Part shown: positions 1-6,682 of the stretch, piece by piece
Layout of the letters: each line of letters starts with the position of its first letter
Numbering within the stretch: position 1 is the stretch's first letter
NCBI GenBank assembly: GCA_900762125.1
Contig: CAAFFL010000231.1
Location: forward strand, 1-21,701
Direction of reading: 5' to 3'
From: an uncultured Prevotella sp.
GTDB lineage: Bacteria; Bacteroidota; Bacteroidia; Bacteroidales; Bacteroidaceae
DNA: 21,701 bases
The notes under the pieces: generated by a model
What the model was told of the DNA's origin: nothing
The model's database searches: none
The model's input: only the letters and a program-made list of their open reading frames with translations
Translations under genes and position numbers: made by a program

Positions 1-513
1 ACGATAAAAGGTGACATAACAAAAGTAACAGATGTGCAGGCAATCGTAAATGCAGCAAACAATTCACTTCTTGGCGGAGGCGGTGTAGATGGTGCAATTC
101 ACAGAGCAGCAGGACCGGAGCTTCTGGCGGAGTGCAGGACACTTCACGGATGTGAGACTGGAGAAGCAAAGATAACAAAAGCCTATAATCTGCCATGTGA
201 TTATGTGATACATACTGTAGGACCTATATGGAATGGTGGAAGGAATAGAGAAGAGGAACTTCTTGCTAACTGCTATTTTAATTCCATGAAGCTGGCAATG
301 GATAATGGAATCAGGTCTATTGCATTTCCTTCTATATCAACGGGAGTATATAGTTTTCCGGTTGAGTTGGCAGCAAAGATTGCAGTACATACAGTAAATA
401 GATTCTTGCAGGGTACTCCAGACAGCTTTGATTTGGTGGAATGGGTGCTGTTTGATACTCACACTGAATCAGTATACGAAGCAGAAGTTGATCAACTGTA
501 TAAAATGATATAA
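1..513 (+). CDS. Macrodomain protein (O-acetyl-ADP-ribose deacetylase-like), 5' end missing
   Basis: The frame is open from the first base, so the gene starts upstream of the window. The residues before the GTG at 34 (TIKGDITKVTDVQ) match the family's usual first strand, so that GTG is internal. The macrodomain signature is clear: GDIT, then AIVNAANNSLLGGGGVDGAIH (the ADP-ribose-binding NAAN and GGGGVDGAI loops), then HTVGPIW, and the phosphate loop ISTGVYSFP. About 170 residues are seen, close to the full length of a single-domain macro protein. Family members bind ADP-ribose and remove O-acetyl-ADP-ribose or mono-ADP-ribose from proteins in the cytoplasm. The DNA is much richer in A+T than the rest of the window and uses AGA, AGG and ATA codons, unlike the Bacteroidales genes that follow. 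The best match is probably a Clostridia/Lachnospiraceae source (inference). Confidence 0.9.
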   Translation, partial: TIKGDITKVTDVQAIVNAANNSLLGGGGVDGAIHRAAGPELLAECRTLHGCETGEAKITKAYNLPCDYVIHTVGPIWNGGRNREEELLANCYFNSMKLAMDNGIRSIAFPSISTGVYSFPVELAAKIAVHTVNRFLQGTPDSFDLVEWVLFDTHTESVYEAEVDQLYKMI

Positions 514-530
514 TCAGAAAGCTGAGTAAG

Positions 531-1700
531 TCAGGATGCATTGAATGCAGATGGAGGATACGGACAAACTTCCAAAGGGCAAAAAGCCATGCCTTTCCCT
601 TCGTGAGTTGGAAAAACAGGTAAACACAGATTTGGATTTACTTGTAAATATCGTGGACGGACAGATGACAGGTGTGCCGCCAGCGAGCGTCCGCTCTCCG
701 TGATGATATTCGGGTGCGGGAGGTCGTTTCTGTTGGCCGCGTCGGCAAAGGTGTAGACGCAGTCGTTGACATACTCCTGGATGCTGTAGTTGACCGAGCT
801 CTCCGACGATGACGACCGCGTGCCATCATAGTCCACGCCCAGTCCGCCGCCACAGTCCACGAAGTCGATGTTGTAACCCATCTTCCGGAGGCTGATATAG
901 AACTGCGACGCCTCACGCAGTGCGGTCTGTATGCGGCGTATCTTCGTGATCTGTGAGCCGATGTGGAAGTGGATGAGACGCAGGCAGTCGTGCAGTCCCT
1001 GCTGGTCAAGACGCTGCAGAGCCTCCAGCAGCTCCGCTGCGGTGAGGCCGAACTTCGATGCGTCGCCACCGCTCTCCTCCCATTTCCCGGAACCTGACGA
1101 AGCCAGCTTGATGCGGATGCCAATGTTTGGCTTCACGTGCAGCTTCTTGGCCAACCGTGCGATGATGTCGAGTTCGTTAGGCTTCTCGATGACGATGAAC
1201 ACCTGCTTACCCATCTTCTGTGCCAAGAGCGCCAACTCGATATATCCCTCATCCTTATAGCCATTGCAGATGACGATGGAGTCCCGCTGGCTCTGCATGG
1301 CGATGACGGCATGCAACTCCGGCTTTGAGCCCGCCTCGAGTCCGAGGTTGAACTTCTTGCCATGGCTGATGACCTCCTCAACGACAGGCTGCATCTGGTT
1401 GACCTTGATGGGATAGATGATGAAGTTCTTTGCCTGGAAGTCGTATTCCTTCTCTGCTTTCTCAAAGCAGCTGGCAATCTTCTCGATGCGGTTGTCAAGG
1501 ATGTCGGGGAAGCGGAGCAGCACCGGTGGCGTCACGTCGCGCAGTGCCAGCTCGTCCAACACATCACGCAGGTCGATTTGCGTGTTGTCCTTGCAAGGTG
1601 TCACATAGACATCACCCTTGTCGTTGATGCCGAAATAGGAAGTACCCCACCCATTGATGTTGTAGAGTTCCTTCGAATCCTCAATCGTCCATTTCTTCAT
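531..1700 (-). CDS. speA: Biosynthetic arginine decarboxylase SpeA, C-terminal half lost at the junction
   Basis: This PLP enzyme converts arginine to agmatine, the first step of the agmatine route to putrescine. Residues 1-343 (671-1700) are good SpeA: N-terminal YNINGWG, PLP-lysine segment IYPIKVNQ (Lys99), HFHIGSQ near residue 246, the glycine loop GGGLGVDYDG near 284-293, and NIITESGRSLAAH at 331-343. After His343 the family normally continues with another His (HHSV) and nearly 300 more residues. Here it switches to 46 unrelated residues that run to a stop at 531 through foreign A+T-rich DNA. The fused product would lack the C-terminal domain, including the CDxG-type region of the second active-site half, and should be inactive. 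It is probably intact in the real genome if the junction is an assembly artefact. It follows aroK with a 47-nt gap, likely co-transcribed from topA. Confidence 0.85.
   Translation of the reverse strand: MKKWTIEDSKELYNINGWGTSYFGINDKGDVYVTPCKDNTQIDLRDVLDELALRDVTPPVLLRFPDILDNRIEKIASCFEKAEKEYDFQAKNFIIYPIKVNQMQPVVEEVISHGKKFNLGLEAGSKPELHAVIAMQSQRDSIVICNGYKDEGYIELALLAQKMGKQVFIVIEKPNELDIIARLAKKLHVKPNIGIRIKLASSGSGKWEESGGDASKFGLTAAELLEALQRLDQQGLHDCLRLIHFHIGSQITKIRRIQTALREASQFYISLRKMGYNIDFVDCGGGLGVDYDGTRSSSSESSVNYSIQEYVNDCVYTFADAANRNDLPHPNIITESGRSLAAHLSSVRPRYLQVNPNLCLPVFPTHEGKGMAFCPLEVCPYPPSAFNAS
545..703 (+). CDS. Start of an unidentified small ORF, cut by the junction near 671
   Basis: A 52-codon frame begins MQMEDTDKLPKG, about 30 nt after the macrodomain stop. 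It reads through a plausible hydrophilic, helical sequence ending VNIVDGQMTG at the junction. The last nine residues (VPPASVRSP) lie in the antisense of speA, so they are not native to it. Composition matches the A+T-rich segment before it. An AGG at 533-535 sits about 10 nt before the ATG. I do not recognise the family. It may be the N-terminus of a clostridial gene whose remainder was lost at the breakpoint, or a chance frame. Confidence 0.35.
   Translation: MQMEDTDKLPKGKKPCLSLRELEKQVNTDLDLLVNIVDGQMTGVPPASVRSP
660..680. other. Sharp composition and homology breakpoint
   Basis: Plus-strand bases up to about 670 belong to an A+T-rich segment with a macrodomain gene. From 671 onward the DNA is G+C-rich and the minus strand is SpeA up to His343. 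The SpeA family would need another His codon here, so the native plus-strand sequence would probably have read (A/G)TGGTGTG. The foreign side ends ACAGGTG, so 4 bases or so of microhomology are possible. No insertion-sequence end, tRNA or target duplication is visible. Confidence 0.8.
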
Positions 1701-1719
1701 TGTTTAAAACCTCTCCAAG

Positions 1720-1736
1720 CCTCCCCGATGGGGAGG
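1720..1736. repeat. Short intergenic palindrome (CCTCCCC-GAT-GGGGAGG)
   Basis: This is a perfect 7-bp stem with a 3-nt loop in the 47-nt aroK-speA gap, preceded by CCTCTCC at 1711-1717 when one base is allowed for spacing. A related CCTCTCC...CCCTCCC/GGGAGGGG arrangement lies after pnp at 9005-9060, so it looks like a small dispersed element rather than a terminator. There is no T-run on the minus strand after it. Confidence 0.6.
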
Positions 1737-1747
1737 ATGTTAAAATG

Positions 1748-2287
1748 TTAATGTGTTAGGTGTAATGCTTCTTTAAGTTTGCTGATTGTTATTTTTATTT
1801 TCTCGTAGTTGTCCATCAGCGTGACGTCGATGGTGTGCTTTGCTTTTGAATAGTATGGCTCGCGCTGCACCAGTTGCTCGCCGATGAATGTGCGCACCTC
1901 CTCCGGCGTTTTGTTGAGAAGCAGCGGCCGCACGGTCTTGCCCATCTTCAGATGCTGATAGAGCACGTCGGGCGTACACTTCAGGTATACCGTCTCTCCC
2001 TGCTGATTGATGTAGTCCATGTTGTCGAAGAAGCACGGCGTTCCACCACCACAGCTGATGATGACATTGTCAAACTCTGCCACCTCATGCAGCATGTTAT
2101 GTTCAATCTTCCGGAAGCCCTCCTCGCCCCGTTCGTCGAAGAGTTGCTTCACAGTGCGTCGCATGCGGCTCTCAATGTACCAGTCGAGGTCGTAGAAAGG
2201 CATACCGACGTCCTTCGACAGTGCCTTCCCCACGGTGGTCTTCCCTGAGCCCATGTATCCGATGATGATGATTCGGTTAGGGGTCAT
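1748..2287 (-). CDS. aroK: Shikimate kinase
   Basis: Phosphorylates shikimate to shikimate 3-phosphate with ATP, the fifth step toward chorismate and aromatic amino acids (cytoplasm). At 179 residues it has normal family length. The P-loop is GYMGSGKTT (residues 10-18). The shikimate-binding acid is in FYDLDWYIE (Asp35), with Arg59 in GFRKIE and the CGGGTP glycine loop at 79-84. The lid arginine is in GKTVRPLL (Arg120). The open frame runs farther upstream to 2392, but that part overlaps topA. The ATG at 2287 places the beta strand and P-loop in the usual position (MTPNRIIIIGYMG), so I chose it. It sits 47 nt after topA and 47 nt before speA, all on the minus strand, which suggests one operon. 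Confidence 0.95.
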   Translation of the reverse strand: MTPNRIIIIGYMGSGKTTVGKALSKDVGMPFYDLDWYIESRMRRTVKQLFDERGEEGFRKIEHNMLHEVAEFDNVIISCGGGTPCFFDNMDYINQQGETVYLKCTPDVLYQHLKMGKTVRPLLLNKTPEEVRTFIGEQLVQREPYYSKAKHTIDVTLMDNYEKIKITISKLKEALHLTH

Positions 2288-2334
2288 TTTCCTTTGTTTT
2301 TTTCCCCGCCAAAGATGGCTGGGCACAGTAAATG

Positions 2335-4671
2335 CTACTTCCGAGAGTGCTTCGCCTTTGGCTCCGGTGCGTTGTTGATGATGTCCATACACTCCGCGTA
2401 GGCAAGGTCGCCGGCGAGTGCGCGCTCATGGAGTTTCTTGTCGATATGATAGTTCTTGCCATCGTAAGCGATGTACGGTCCGAAGCGTCCCTTGAGGAGT
2501 TCGAGTTTGCTGTCCTCGTCGTAGGTCTTGATGTGACGTTCATTCTCTGCCTGCCGTTTCTGCAGGATCAGCTCGATGGATGTCTCCAGCGTGACCGTCA
2601 TGGGGTCTACCCCCTTGGGCAGCGACGCATATTTCTTGTTGTGCATGACGTAGGGTCCGAAGCGGCCCGTGCCAATGACGACGGGCTTGCCCTCAAACTC
2701 GCCCACCTCACGCGGCAACTTAAAGAGGTCGAGCGCCTCGTCAAGGGTGATGGTCTCAATGCTTTTCTCCTTCGGCACCTGTGCGAAGCGTGGCTTCTCA
2801 TTGTCGCTGGCTGTACCGATCTGCACCACGGGACCATAACGGCCAATCTTCACGAATACCGGCTTGCCCGTCTTCGGGTCTACGCCGATCTGTCGCTCGC
2901 CAGCCTTGTGCTCCGAGCGGGCATCCATGACCTTCTTCACCGTCGGCTCAAACTTCTTGTCGAAGGTCTTCATCATCTTCAGCCAGTCCTCCTTGCCCTC
3001 TGCGATGTGGTCGAAGTGATCCTCCACGCGGGCAGTGAAGTTATAGTCGAGGACATCAGGGAAGTTCTGCATCAGGAAGTCGTTCACCACCATACCGATG
3101 TCCGTAGGGATGAGCTTGCCTTTCTCCGAGCCAGCCATCTCCTTCTTCACCTTCGGAGTGATGATGTTACCCTGCAGGGTGTCGATGACATACTGCCGTT
3201 CCGTGCCCTTGTTGTCACCCTTGAGCACATACTCGCGCTGCTGGATGGTGGAGATCGTCGGCGCGTAGGTCGACGGTCGGCCGATGCCCAGCTCCTCAAG
3301 CTTATGCACCAGTGAGGCCTCGGTGTAGCGCAGCGGACCCTGCGAGAAGCGCTCCGTGGAGGCAATCTCGCGGCGCTCCAGACGGTCACCGGCCTTCAGC
3401 ACAGGCAGGTAGGACGATGTCTCCTCGCTGTTGTTGTCGTCGTCGTCCACCGATTCGCGGTAGACCTTGAGGAATCCGTCGAAGACGACCACCTCGCCAT
3501 TGGCAACGAACTTCTCTTGCGCGCCGTCGACGTCGATGGTCACCGTCGTCTTCTCGATCTGCGCATCGGCCATCTGGCTGGCTGCGGTGCGTTTCCAGAT
3601 GAGGTCGTAGAGACGCTTCTCCTGTGCCGTGCCGTCAATCGTCGCGCTGTCCATGTGTGTGGGGCGGATGGCCTCGTGCGCCTCCTGTGCGCCCTTGGAG
3701 TGTGTCTGATAGTTGCGTGGCTTGCTATAATTCTCACCATACAGTCGTGTCACCGCCTCCTTGCTTGTGCCAATGGCCAGCGAGGAGAGGTTGACAGAGT
3801 CGGTACGCATGTAGGTGATGCGTCCACTCTCGTAGAGCTTCTGTGCCACCATCATCGTCTGCGTGACGGTGAAGCCCAGCTTGCGGGCAGCCTCCTGCTG
3901 CAGCGTGGAGGTGGTGAAAGGTGGCGCGGGTGTACGCTTCAGCGGTCGCTTGGCGATGTTCTCCACGGTGAACGTGGCGGTCTTGCACTTGTTCAGGAAG
4001 GCCACGGCATCGTCATGGCTGGCGAAGCGCTTGTCGAGTTCAGCCTTCACCTCACTCTTGCCGCCATCGGCATTCGTCACGGCGAAGATGCCATTGACAC
4101 GATAGTACGGTTCACTCTTGAAAGCCTGTATCTCCCGTTCGCGCTCGACAATGAGGCGCACGGCAACGCTCTGCACACGACCCGCGGAGAGGGCGGGTTT
4201 CACCTTCCGCCACAGCACGGGGCTGAGCTTGAAGCCTACCAGACGGTCGAGGACACGGCGTGCCTGCTGCGCTTCGACGAGGTTCATGTCGAGATGGCGC
4301 GGATGCTCAATAGCCTCAAGGATGGCAGGCTTGGTGATCTCGTGGAAGACGATGCGCGCTGTCTTCTCCTCATCCAGGCCGAGCACCTCACAGAGATGCC
4401 AGCTGATGGCCTCTCCCTCGCGGTCCTCATCGGATGCGAGCCAGACCTTCTTGGCAGCCTTGGCGTTCTTCTTCAGCTCGGCGACCACCTTCTTCTTCTC
4501 TTCGGGAATCTCATAGTGGGGCTCAAGCGTCTTCTCGTCTATGCTGAGTTCTTTCTTCTTCAGGTCACGGATGTGTCCATAGGACGACATCACCTTGTAG
4601 TCTTTGCCAAGGAACTTCTCAATGGTCTTGGCCTTGGCAGGACTCTCTACGATAACTAAATTGTCTTGCAT
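2335..4671 (-). CDS. topA: DNA topoisomerase I (type IA)
   Basis: Relaxes negatively supercoiled DNA by transient single-strand cutting. The protein has 778 residues. The Toprim domain starts NLVIVESPAKAKTIEKFLG and carries the acidic DxDxE set in ASDEDREGE (Asp81, Asp83, Glu85). The active-site tyrosine is in GRITYMRTDS (Tyr287). QQARRVLDRLVGFKLSP and SAGRVQSVAVRLI are the usual core motifs. The C-terminus has no zinc-binding cysteine clusters. Instead it has repeated GRFGPY-type modules (GRYGPVVQIG, GRFGPYVMHN, GRFGPYIAYDGKNY), the usual Bacteroidetes arrangement. The longer frame opens at 4701, but MQDNLVIVES at 4671 fits the family's N-terminus. It is first gene of the topA-aroK-speA set and is divergent from the lipoprotein at 4839. 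Confidence 0.97.
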   Translation of the reverse strand: MQDNLVIVESPAKAKTIEKFLGKDYKVMSSYGHIRDLKKKELSIDEKTLEPHYEIPEEKKKVVAELKKNAKAAKKVWLASDEDREGEAISWHLCEVLGLDEEKTARIVFHEITKPAILEAIEHPRHLDMNLVEAQQARRVLDRLVGFKLSPVLWRKVKPALSAGRVQSVAVRLIVEREREIQAFKSEPYYRVNGIFAVTNADGGKSEVKAELDKRFASHDDAVAFLNKCKTATFTVENIAKRPLKRTPAPPFTTSTLQQEAARKLGFTVTQTMMVAQKLYESGRITYMRTDSVNLSSLAIGTSKEAVTRLYGENYSKPRNYQTHSKGAQEAHEAIRPTHMDSATIDGTAQEKRLYDLIWKRTAASQMADAQIEKTTVTIDVDGAQEKFVANGEVVVFDGFLKVYRESVDDDDNNSEETSSYLPVLKAGDRLERREIASTERFSQGPLRYTEASLVHKLEELGIGRPSTYAPTISTIQQREYVLKGDNKGTERQYVIDTLQGNIITPKVKKEMAGSEKGKLIPTDIGMVVNDFLMQNFPDVLDYNFTARVEDHFDHIAEGKEDWLKMMKTFDKKFEPTVKKVMDARSEHKAGERQIGVDPKTGKPVFVKIGRYGPVVQIGTASDNEKPRFAQVPKEKSIETITLDEALDLFKLPREVGEFEGKPVVIGTGRFGPYVMHNKKYASLPKGVDPMTVTLETSIELILQKRQAENERHIKTYDEDSKLELLKGRFGPYIAYDGKNYHIDKKLHERALAGDLAYAECMDIINNAPEPKAKHSRK

Positions 4672-4698
4672 GTTCACATGTGTTGTTATTACGGCTGA

Positions 4699-4706
4699 CA
4701 AAAGTA
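4699..4706 (-). promoter_or_regulatory. Candidate -7 element for topA
   Basis: On the minus strand this reads TACTTTTG, matching the Bacteroidetes TAnnTTTG -7 box, 27 nt before the topA ATG. I see no convincing TTTG -33 element at the right spacing, so the call is tentative. Confidence 0.45.
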
Positions 4707-4777
4707 ACTAAACTTTTTGCTTATACCTTATTATATATGTAAGAATTTAGTTTTTTTAATAAAACCGTCCGTTTTAT

Positions 4778-4808
4778 TTTGTCCTTATCCCGAATTGCAT
4801 TATCTTTG
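4778..4808 (+). promoter_or_regulatory. Bacteroidetes-type promoter for the lipoprotein-NUDIX pair
   Basis: A TTTG at 4778-4781 is followed after 19 nt by TATCTTTG at 4801-4808, a full match to the -33/-7 pattern recognised by the Bacteroidetes primary sigma factor. The ATG at 4839 lies about 30 nt downstream. The upstream 4709-4775 stretch is A+T-rich. Confidence 0.8.
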
Positions 4809-4838
4809 CAGAGATTTTAATCGAAACACTACGACAAA

Positions 4839-6014
4839 ATGAAGATAACCAAGATTCTGGCCTCCGCCGCCATCATCGTCGCTGCCCTGGCCATCACGTC
4901 ATGCAACGGAAAGCAATTCCGTGTCACAGGAAACATCTCTAACGCCAAGGACTCCCTGCTCTACTTTGAGAACATGGGGCTCAACGGTCCTGTCACCGTC
5001 GACTCAGTGAAGCTCGGCGAGGACGGCTCGTTCGACTTCTCCGAGGCCGCCACCGACGCACCGGAGTTCTACCGCCTGCGCATCGCCAACCAGATCATCA
5101 ACATCGCCGTGGACTCCACGGAGAACATCACCGTCAAGGCCGCCTACCCCACGATGACCAGCCAGTACACCGTCGAGGGATCGGAGGAGTGCTCGAAGAT
5201 CCGTGACCTCGCCATGATGCAGCTCGGTCTGCAGGCACAGGTCAATGCCATCATCCAGAACCCGAACGTGCCCATCGACATGGAGGACGACAGCATCCAG
5301 AAGGTGCTCAACGTCTACAAGCAGAACGTAAAGATGAACTACATCTTCAAGGAGCCAATGAAGGCTTATAGCTACTACGCCCTCTTCCAGACGGTGCTCG
5401 TCCCCGGTGCCGGCAACCTCCTCATCTTCGACCCCCGCAGCAAGAAGGAGGACGTGCAGGTCTTCGCCGCCGTCGCCACCAGCTGGGACGCCTACTACCC
5501 TGGCTCGGAGCGTGGCAAGAACCTCCACAACATTGCCATCGAGGGTATGAAGAACGTCCGCATCATCCAGGCACAGCAGAATCAGACCATCGACGCCAGC
5601 AAGGTCAATGCCGCCGGTGTCATCGAAGTGGCGCTGCCCGACAACCGTGGTGCCGTGCGCCGGCTGACCAGCCTCAAGGGCAAGGTCGTGCTGCTCGACT
5701 TCCATGTCTTTGCCGCACAAGGCTCTACGGAGCGCATCATGCGCCTGCGCGCATTATATAATAAGTACCACGCACAAGGCTTGGAAATCTATCAGGTCAG
5801 CCTCGATCCCGACGAGAGTTTCTGGAAACAGAGCGTCGCCGCCCTGCCGTGGGTCAGCGTGCGTGATGCCGATGGCGTGAACTCGCAGAACCTGGTCAAC
5901 TACAACGTGCAGTCCGTGCCGACCTTCTTCCTCATCGACCGCAACAACGTTCTGCAGAAGCGTGATGTGCAGGTCAAAAACTTAGACCAGGAAATACAAT
6001 CTCTTCTCAAATGA
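4839..6014 (+). CDS. DUF4369/TlpA-like thioredoxin-fold lipoprotein lacking catalytic cysteines
   Basis: The protein has 391 residues. The signal peptide ends in the lipobox ITSC (Cys22), so it should be a lipoprotein at the periplasmic or outer face. Residues about 26-115 resemble DUF4369 (FRVTGNISNAKDSLLYFEN...VDSVKLGEDGSFDF). About 115-250 is helical. Residues about 265-391 form a thioredoxin-like domain (GKVVLLDFHVFAAQG, LEIYQVSLDPDESFWKQSV, VPTFFLIDRNN with the cis-Pro loop). The position where TlpA proteins have WCxxC reads FHVFAAQGST, with no cysteine, so it cannot act as a thiol oxidoreductase. Many Bacteroidetes relatives appear to share this loss (from memory). A binding or scaffolding role is an inference. 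Its TGA stop overlaps the next gene's ATG. Confidence 0.85.
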   Translation: MKITKILASAAIIVAALAITSCNGKQFRVTGNISNAKDSLLYFENMGLNGPVTVDSVKLGEDGSFDFSEAATDAPEFYRLRIANQIINIAVDSTENITVKAAYPTMTSQYTVEGSEECSKIRDLAMMQLGLQAQVNAIIQNPNVPIDMEDDSIQKVLNVYKQNVKMNYIFKEPMKAYSYYALFQTVLVPGAGNLLIFDPRSKKEDVQVFAAVATSWDAYYPGSERGKNLHNIAIEGMKNVRIIQAQQNQTIDASKVNAAGVIEVALPDNRGAVRRLTSLKGKVVLLDFHVFAAQGSTERIMRLRALYNKYHAQGLEIYQVSLDPDESFWKQSVAALPWVSVRDADGVNSQNLVNYNVQSVPTFFLIDRNNVLQKRDVQVKNLDQEIQSLLK

Positions 6015-6535
6015 GCCATCCCTTAGATAAGTTCCAGTATTGCCCGGTCTGTGGGTCGCGCCACTTCGTGGTGCAGGACGAGAAGAGCAAACGTTGCGAG
6101 AACTGCGGGTTCGAGTACTTTCTGAACCCCAGCAGCGCCAACGTCGCCTTCATCCTGAACGACAAGGACGAGCTGCTCGTCATCACACGAAAGAAGGAAC
6201 CCGCCAAGGGCACACTCGACCTGCCAGGTGGCTTCGCGGATATCGGCGAGACAGCCGAGGAGGGCGTCATCCGCGAGGTGAAGGAGGAGACCGGCCTCGA
6301 CGTCACAGAGGTCCGTTACCTCTTCAGCCATCCGAACATCTACCGCTACTCCGGCTTTGATGTGCCGACCCTCGACCTGTTCTTCCGCTGCGAGGTGAAG
6401 GACTTCTCCCCGCTTGCCGCTCACGACGATGCCGCCGCCCTGCAGTGGTTGCCGCTGAGCGACATTCACACCGAGCTCTTTGGCTTGCGGTCCGTGCGCC
6501 GTGGGCTGATCAAGTTTCTCAATAGTGTCCATTAA
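6011..6535 (+). CDS. NUDIX hydrolase with N-terminal zinc ribbon
   Basis: The protein has 174 residues. The N-terminus holds a four-cysteine zinc ribbon (CPVC at 11-14, CENC at 29-32), as in NudC-like NADH pyrophosphatases and related enzymes. The NUDIX box is complete: G74-x5-E80-x7-REVKEETG (88-95), which binds the metal and hydrolyses a nucleoside diphosphate linked to another group. The NADH-pyrophosphatase SQPWPFPxS signature is not present, so the substrate is not predictable. The ATG lies inside the stop of the lipoprotein gene (ATGA, 4-nt overlap), implying translational coupling. There is no obvious functional tie between the two. Confidence 0.92.
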   Translation: MSHPLDKFQYCPVCGSRHFVVQDEKSKRCENCGFEYFLNPSSANVAFILNDKDELLVITRKKEPAKGTLDLPGGFADIGETAEEGVIREVKEETGLDVTEVRYLFSHPNIYRYSGFDVPTLDLFFRCEVKDFSPLAAHDDAAALQWLPLSDIHTELFGLRSVRRGLIKFLNSVH

Positions 6536-6547
6536 CGGGCACTATTG
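6520..6547 (+). terminator. Hairpin across the NUDIX stop codon, possible terminator
   Basis: CAATAGTGTCC (6520-6530) pairs with GGGCACTATTG (6537-6547), 11 bp with one G-T pair and a 6-nt loop that contains the stop codon TAA. The following bases are TTCGTTT, a weak T-tract, so termination is likely but not certain. Confidence 0.55.
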
Positions 6548-6623
6548 TTCGTTTATGGGCTACCCATGCGTTAACTTTTTGAAAATAATTGCCTTATCCT
6601 TCTTTCGTCTCAATATAATTAGC

Positions 6624-6631
6624 TACCTTTG
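6624..6631 (+). promoter_or_regulatory. Candidate -7 element for pnp
   Basis: TACCTTTG matches the TAnnTTTG box about 50 nt before the pnp ATG. A TTTCG at 6603-6607 is the only nearby -33-like sequence and its spacing (about 16 nt) is short, so the -33 side is weak. Confidence 0.55.
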
Positions 6632-6682
6632 CGGTGTTTTATATTTAGATGTTATCAAAACAATAAGATTTTTTAGATTTAG

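Noticed and set aside
2332..3315. Long plus-strand open frame opposite topA (and similar long frames opposite pnp and susC)
   Set aside because: These mirror the codon pattern of the real gene on the other strand. They are rich in Leu, Val, His and Asp with no recognisable domain. They come from high G+C content.
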